Assembly: GCF_029867415.1 (NCBI RefSeq)
Contig: NW_026705730.1
Location: forward strand, 248,001-312,000
Direction of reading: 5' to 3'
Source: Vicia villosa
Taxonomy: Eukaryota > Streptophyta > Magnoliopsida > Fabales > Fabaceae
Length of the DNA: 64,000 bases
Part shown: piece after piece, positions 57,841 through 64,000 of the stretch
Layout: each line of letters begins with the position of its first letter
How positions within the stretch are numbered: position 1 is the stretch's first letter
Notes under the pieces: model-generated
Database searches by the model: none
Told to the model about the DNA's origin: nothing
What the model saw: only the letters and a program-made list of their open reading frames with translations
Position numbers and translations under genes: made by a program

Positions 57841-60286
57841 ATCAAAACACATTGTTCTGCACCAAAGATCAAGATCGCTAGTCTCCTTTTTTGAAGCTTT
57901 GATCTCCTCCTCATTCATATATACTATAAGATTTATCGAGCATGATGACATCCAAAGTCATTTGATATGCTACCTAATGACAAGTTGTTGTTGTTGTTGT
58001 AGCCACTAATTTGTGAAAGCTCCACTTCTTCCTCGCTTCTCTCCAGTGGAAGACGATTCAATTTTAGTGGCATTTATATTTGCCTTGTGAAATAAGATTT
58101 CTCTTATCTAAGATATGGTCAAGAAGGGCCCGAGATCAGACTACATGTTCTAGAAAAACAAGGGCTACCAGGAGCATGTAATTTAAATGATTTTCTGAAT
58201 AGAGAACAACCTTACATCAATTATGAAGAAAAACTCCTAGATGTAGAAGGAGACAGTGGTCATGGATAAGGGAACTCAAGATGCAGTTGGGTTCTAAAAA
58301 GAGATAAGAGCCTCCGATGGGAAGACAGGGACCACGCACCCCGATCCAGCTTCTCTGCCTACACTCCTTTGAAAACTTCAAGAGATAAAATATAGCGAGA
58401 CTATGCTAACATTAAGTTCAAGATTTATGGTACATATGTTGTCATGATCCACCTCGGTGAAACAGGTAGCCTAGTAGTATCAATCTTTGAAATTTTATAT
58501 GCTCTCTAAGTTTACTTAAAACATCTTGATTCACTACTTGAGAGATATCATACCTTGACCCCGTGCCGAGTCCGTAGAGCTCTATTGGGATATAAAGAGG
58601 TGTAAGAAGAATGGCATAGTCGGTGCACCCTTCTTATACTTACACCAATACTATAATACTTTGATGTAAGCCCAACTCACCAAATGCAATTGCAAATGGG
58701 AGATTAATAAATGATTAAGCATGTTGGCCTCAAAATCATTGACAGGGAGATGGATGTCAAACACCTTTGGATAACCTTCTCGAAGAAAATCAGGCAAGAC
58801 CGCAAGTGTTCTATGTTTTCAAAGCTAAAGCTTTTAATTTTAGTGTGTTGTCCCTTTCTCCATAAGAGATTCTTCTATTTATACTTAACCTCCTCCTCTT
58901 GCATTCATCAGGCAACAACCCTTCAGTTACAACATTAAAGAAGCTTTCATAACGTCCGCCATCAAAATCATGAGGGTGTAACACTTCCCTCCTTAATTTG
59001 TGTAGCCTCCATGTAGCATTTGGACTACCATAACCGTCGCGCCGGCTTAGCACTTCGGTCATCCGATTAGACATGCATCTCATTTTATTTAACTTCAATC
59101 ATCGGCTCCGGGATAAGGTATTATTCCCTTCGTCCGACTTCATATCCTGGTGCCGAGTAGGTTCCTTCTTCCAAGTGTCTATTATCAGATTCCGACTCTG
59201 ACTCATAGTTTCAACATATGCTCCTTAGCCGATTAGTAAACCATCTTTAAGAATTTTAGGGTGTACAAAAACCTATCAAGGAGAATAAGCATTTGTGAAT
59301 TGGAGTGACACACTCATCATATTTATTATATACCCTCCTATTTTCCTCAAGGGGAATCACCCTCTAATCTTCATAATGTCCCACCTTCGTGAAGGCATGG
59401 TCTAAACCTCTATCATCAACAAAGGAGGAGATTGTATCCAATGTCTCTTAGTCCACATACACAAACAATATATTCAGGATGCCTTTCGAATTCCGGATTT
59501 GAGGTCCTTCATTGTAAGGAGTTATGTCAACACGTGAAAGGAATGAATATGAATAACAACACAATGCAAGTTTAAAGTTGAATTCAGTGTTCTTGCTAAA
59601 ATACATTTGTGACAAAGTAATACACCCAAGTTTCAAATAGGAAGACCAGGAACCCTAGCATCTTCTCAAAGTACATGCGATCACCTAATAAGCAATCATC
59701 AACTATAGTTTCCTCCGTCAAACCCCATAACCATATTCTCCAGAAACCATAGTAAAGAAAGCAATAGTGGAAGAAAGCGAGACACGGGTGTTACCTTAAA
59801 GAGATAAATCTGATAACTAACGAGTTGTAAGGAGGAGTGTGAATGAGTTTGAGGTGAAGAATTATGCAAGAAGAATCATCGCAAAAGAAGAAGTTACAGG
59901 TGAAAGAAGAGAAGAATTCACAAATGTCAAAGAAAGAGAAATTAGTAACTCTTGAAATTATTATATATATATCCCAGCAAATGAGAACAATGTGATACAT
60001 TATATTGGGAAGCATGAACCACACCACCAACGATCGATATCGCATCGTAAATTGTTTAGAGTACTTGAGTATTCTAGGACATAGATGATATCATTATTGT
60101 TAAACATAGGGACGCATATCATGACTTCCTTACAAAACACTGTCGATCAAGAAAAAACATTTAGTGCATTTATTCACAAGGCAAGTGACACCCTGTCAAG
60201 GCTCTTCACTTATGCTAATAGTCGACTTAAGTATTTGCATCATGAAACCTTCATTCTAAAAAAAGGAATAAGGGTTTGGGGGATAC
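57841..60286. other. Non-coding interior between the diverged LTR pair
   Basis: No gag or pol motif is recognisable on either strand. The longest frames (58811-59098 minus, 58711-58938 plus) have no family motif. It may be a non-autonomous LTR element or one fully decayed. Confidence 0.4.
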
Positions 60287-60745
60287 TTGTTATGGATCGT
60301 CCATAAGGCCCGTGACAAAAGGCCCAAGAGTGAACTCTAAGAAGAAAGACGCGAGGAACAAGTCGACCTTCACTCTGACCAAAAATAGACAATTCATCTC
60401 TCCAGCGCATCAATCATCGTTAATTGAATCAAATAATTGTCCGCATAGCACGCCACACCATACAAAAATGATTTCAACCGTTCATTATGTATAAGAAAAA
60501 AACATGTCATTTTAAATATTTAAATTTATTCTCATTTATATATTAATTTTTTACTTCACTTATTGACTTATGCGTTAAAATACTAACCTTATAATTCTGC
60601 CCCGCTCCTGGCTCCATCGTAGCAAAATATTATCTCACCATAGGAGACATCACTCCACCACCTCATTATTTATTTTTAATTCCCAATCAAACACAATTAA
60701 TTTTTTTATAGTACACCTCATTCAAATTCATACTTAAATACTAGT
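60287..60745 (+). repeat. 3' LTR remnant of old gypsy-like element
   Basis: A purine-rich stretch (AAAAAAGGAATAAGGGTTTGGGGGA) lies just before TGTTATGGATCGTCCATAAG at 60287, typical of a polypurine tract and LTR start. The later part is homologous to 57640-57840. The end is approximate. Confidence 0.45.
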
Positions 60746-62080
60746 ATGATTATTTTTGGAACACATAAACTATTCTAAGAAGACTATAGCATGCAATTTT
60801 AAAAAAATGCAACTTAGAAACCCTGAATTTTCAAGTGGCAACAAGGACATTCATAATGTAGAGTCTAGTTGCAATTACTAAACACAAAGTGGGCTTGTGC
60901 AGGCATGTTTCTCTTGTTCTTTGTTCCAACTAGCTAGTGTGGTTGTATTTTCATGATTACATGTTCTAAGAATAGCTTCTTAGGCTGTAGTATAATTATT
61001 CAACGCGTCCTAGAAGAACCCAAATTGGCTGACATGGATCATAGGTGGAACTGTATTCATAAAGTAGCTTATTTAGCTGTTATGAGGAAGCATTTTTGTA
61101 ATTAATGTCATAGTTAACATAAGTGGATCATGACAAACCACAAGCTTAGTGTTAGTGTGATGAATACTCCTAATATTAATTAATTAATTTTATTTTCCAA
61201 ATTGGTGGTTTATTTGGCATTACTACAGCTTGTAATGAAAAACAATAATAGAATTCATTGGTGCATGTGCATTGCAATGTGTCCGAAGGAGCATAGAAAC
61301 TCAGAACACTATTTACATTGGGAAAGAAGTGAGTACCTATAGCTTTACTAGCTAGTGTCTTTATTCTTTTATCTTCAATGTAAATGTAGTAACTGTAGAG
61401 TGAAATTATTAACTCTACAAAAATAAAAATACATAAGTTCATGTGTTATAGACTTATAGGTGATAAAAATGTTCATGTGAGAATGTCTTAATAAATTTGT
61501 TAAATGATTAAGAAGTGGTCACAATTTAGTCCAGTTGATTATTTTAAAAAAATTATTTTTTCAAAACATGTTTAAGCAATTATTATTTTCTGCAACTAAT
61601 TAAATATGTTCTTGTTGCAATTTTGTAGAAGAATTAATAGTACAACTGTACAAGAAATCTAGTGCAACTTGAAGAATTTATATAGTATTACAGTATTATT
61701 GTTAATTGTTATTATTGAAGTATTTATAAATTACAAGTATTAATATATCACTCATCTGAGGGAAAGCAAACCGTGCAGCAGGAGTAGTGCAGTCTCTGAA
61801 TGGCTGGCGACATATTGGGATGAGCTAGCTACTACCTAGCTGTTTTTCTATGACTAAGGTATTTAATTCATTTTAATCAACACTTTGCCAAACAGAACTC
61901 TCCCAAAAGACCACATGGTATTCACACAAAAAAAAAAAAAATCCAATTTCGACTTAGAAGTATATCCAATCTTTGTGTAAATTATGCATCATAGTAAACC
62001 AATTAAATATGCTTCATTAGATTCTTCAATAAGTCCAAGCAATAAAAAAAACAGCTTTGCTATTTGTACACCGCCGTACT
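60746..62080. other. AT-rich intergenic DNA, no gene recognised
   Basis: Only short motif-free frames. No element ends seen. Confidence 0.5.
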
Positions 62081-62100
62081 ACACCGTATTTTTATATCGT

Positions 62101-62133
62101 ATGTACGGACAACACTATTCACCGTCCGTACAT
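62101..62133. repeat. Perfect 10-bp stem hairpin
   Basis: ATGTACGGAC (62101-62110) and GTCCGTACAT (62124-62133) are perfect inverted copies around a 13-base loop, followed by AT-rich DNA. It may be the end of a small DNA transposon. Confidence 0.7.
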
Positions 62134-62297
62134 GAATAGTAAAATATTATTTTAATTTTCTTTTCTTTTTTGTTTACGTTTTTTTTAAATATTATTATTC
62201 TTTTAAAATAATTTTTTTTTACGTTTTTAAAAAAAATATTTGATAATACCTGCAGATTTACCTGCATTTGACATTACCTGCGAATTTACCTAAATTC

Positions 62298-62453
62298 GTA
62301 GGTAAATTCGCAAGTAAATCCGCATGTATTGTCAAATTCGTAGGTAACTCCGCAAGTAAATCTGCAGGTACTGTCAAATCCGTAGGTAAATCCGCAGGTA
62401 TTGTCAAATCCGTAGGTAAATCCGGAAGTAAATCCGCAGGTATTGTCAAATAT
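62298..62453. repeat. 42-bp minisatellite (four units, one shortened)
   Basis: Units start at 62298, 62340, 62382 (30 bp, one 12-bp subrepeat missing) and 62412. Each full unit is built from two 12-bp subrepeats (GTAGGTAAATCC, GCAAGTAAATCC) plus an 18-bp part ending GTCAAATCC. All lengths are multiples of three, so both strands stay open, but the resulting Lys/Ser/Gly/Val repeats are not evidence of a protein. The array lies between mirrored A/T-rich sequences with ACGTTTTTTTT on the left and AAACGAAAAAAAAG on the right. Confidence 0.9.
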
Positions 62454-62499
62454 TTTTTAAATAAACGAAAAAAAAGAATTTTAAAATGAAATTTTTTTT

Positions 62500-62930
62500 T
62501 TTATAAAAAAAATATTAACACCTAAATATAAGCAAATTGTTAGTTGATAATGATAAAGAATCGAATTAAGAATCGGTCAAAGTTCTATAAGTGAATGCAA
62601 ACCAATTAAACATGAGAAAGTCGAATTTTTTTAAGTCCACAAATTCACAAAGGTCGTGAGAATAGTAGATTTAGTCAAAGATTAATAGTGAAACTTCACT
62701 ATTTGACATTTTAATCTTGTTACATGTTTAAAGTACTACTAACTAAAACTACCATGGGCACAAAGACAGCTTATGAGGAGGAAGTGCACACATGGATAGA
62801 AGAAACATAAAATATCGCGAATGAAGAAACATCAGGCTAAATATGGGATACCAGATACTCTCGATAATAGGAAGAATCACACATTACACGAAAAAGAATT
62901 GGATGCAACTGATGAATTGAGAATTTTGAA
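62500..62930. other. AT-rich DNA, nothing recognised
   Basis: No ORF or repeat end was recognised. Confidence 0.5.
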
Positions 62931-64000
62931 TCGATGATGTTGATCTCTGATATGGTGGCGTAGGGGTGTACCTAAAAGGTTAGCACTCCAACGGTCAAGT
63001 CAGTTCACGATTCAAGATGAGTGTAGTGAAAAACGAAGATCAAAAAATTGTGTCTTGCTTTCCGTGTGAGATGACTTTTATACAAATCATCTCTTCAAAA
63101 CTTCTAGCTCAAGCAAAAGAAATCCATGCTCTTGGACTCCTTAGAAAGAAGAGATCACCCTCTACAACTTTCATGTTGAGCACTTGACTTGAATCAAAAT
63201 TGATCATAAAGAAAACTGGCCAACAAAATTGGAAAAAATGACTGTTTGACACTTAGAAAAATTTCTAAGTGTTTGAACATTTTTACAACTTTGAAACACG
63301 AACTTGATCAATCCATAACTTCAAATCCTTATGAGGTTTTTAATTAATTCCTTCTACAATATTGAAGTATGAAATGTCATCTTTAAATAGATCCTTTGGG
63401 CATGAAAAATGAATGCTTGAGGAAAAAGTTAAAAGTTTGGAAAGCTGGCCATATGAACATGCATTTTCATAACTTGGAAAATTTTCCATTCTTTTCAACT
63501 TTTTCCTTTTGCAAGTTTCCTTAAATTTCTTGATATCACTTGATCAAATTCAACTATCAACCATATTTTCATGATATTTGACTTGAGAACTCCATGCTTG
63601 ACAAAAAATCCCAAAAGTCAAATCTTGACCCTGAGCAATTGACTTTTTCATCAAATGAATTCCAATCTTTTCAATATCAATGAATCAAGCTCTCATAGCC
63701 ATTTGAGACACATGAGCGGACTATGTGGAAGTATTTGAGAACTTTTAATCATGTTTCAAACCATTAGATCATGCATTGGTCCAAAAGTCAACAATTCATT
63801 GATCTTGGTCAAAACCTTAATTTTGGTGCATCAGATGAATTGGAGATTGATGATCTTGAATTGATGCACATTTGAGATTGAATATTGATGAGGGGAAATC
63901 ACTTGATCATTTTAAAAGTTTGAACCATCTTAATAGGCATCACACAGTCACTTGAGCTCCTTGATCCAACACCTATTTTGTGAAAGAAGCAAACAAATAA
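62931..64000 (+). other. Probable LTR-retrotransposon sequence, unresolved
   Basis: GGCGTAGGGGTGTACCTAAA followed by TTAGCACTCCAACGGTCAAG resembles phrases of legume gypsy LTRs, and the rest is rich in repeated short phrases around TTGATCA, CAAAAGTCAA and CTTGGTCAAAACC, as in such LTRs. No border or coding sequence falls inside the window. Confidence 0.3.

Noticed and set aside
58811..59098. 95-codon minus-strand frame between the old LTR pair
   Set aside because: No recognisable family, no start context, and it lies in decayed element sequence. It could be a remnant but cannot be supported.

Overview
This is plant nuclear DNA, most likely from a large-genome legume of the pea/vetch/lentil type (Fabeae or a close relative). 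The evidence is an intronless plant-type adenylate isopentenyltransferase gene, Ogre-lineage Ty3/gypsy sequence with its characteristic gag-pro/pol intron, SIRE-type Ty1/copia elements, Stowaway MITEs, a FAR1-type Mutator-like element and a Cassandra-type 5S-derived LTR. Only one ordinary cellular gene is convincing (IPT, 3133-4236). Nearly everything else is transposon in several nested layers.

Layout. 1-6172: AT-rich DNA with IPT and three small MITE-like elements. 6173-22457 and 33777-41543 are two direct copies of one composite unit (about 7.77 kb, roughly 35 differences counted by eye). Each unit holds an L1 ORF1 fragment, a decayed minus-strand copia element, and a 3395-bp Ogre-type solo LTR inserted in that copia with target duplication GGGAC. 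In the first copy only, an 8512-bp copia element (11308-19819, LTRs of 1542 and 1541 bp, target duplication ACAAT) has landed inside the solo LTR. Between the copies, 22458-33776 is an Ogre/Tat internal region with ORF1, gag-pro, intron, pol and a 127-bp tandem repeat, but without LTRs. 41544-50125 is an older copia family with nested pieces. 50130-51185 holds CACTA and hAT fragments and a long (TA)n. 52562-57015 is a complete Mutator-like element with 9-bp target duplications ATAATTGTA. 57400-60750 holds a Cassandra-like LTR and a decayed LTR pair. 60750-64000 has no clear gene, one 42-bp minisatellite, and LTR-like sequence at the end.

The most interesting pattern is shared by unrelated elements. 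The Ogre LTR has five pairs of AAATCGATTT, the young copia LTR five pairs of GGTCGACC, and the old copia family degenerate AATCGATT/AATTGATT pairs. Within a pair the two palindromes are almost always exactly 21 bp apart. In every family pairs lie upstream of a TATA-like box, although in the Ogre LTR two of the five pairs lie downstream of it. The Mutator-like element carries about a dozen 20-bp palindromes (TTCGGA-N8-TCCGAA) around its genes, some also upstream of a TATA-like box. I read these as a convergent cis-regulatory or protein-binding architecture of transposon promoters. That is inference: positions and spacings are seen, function is not.
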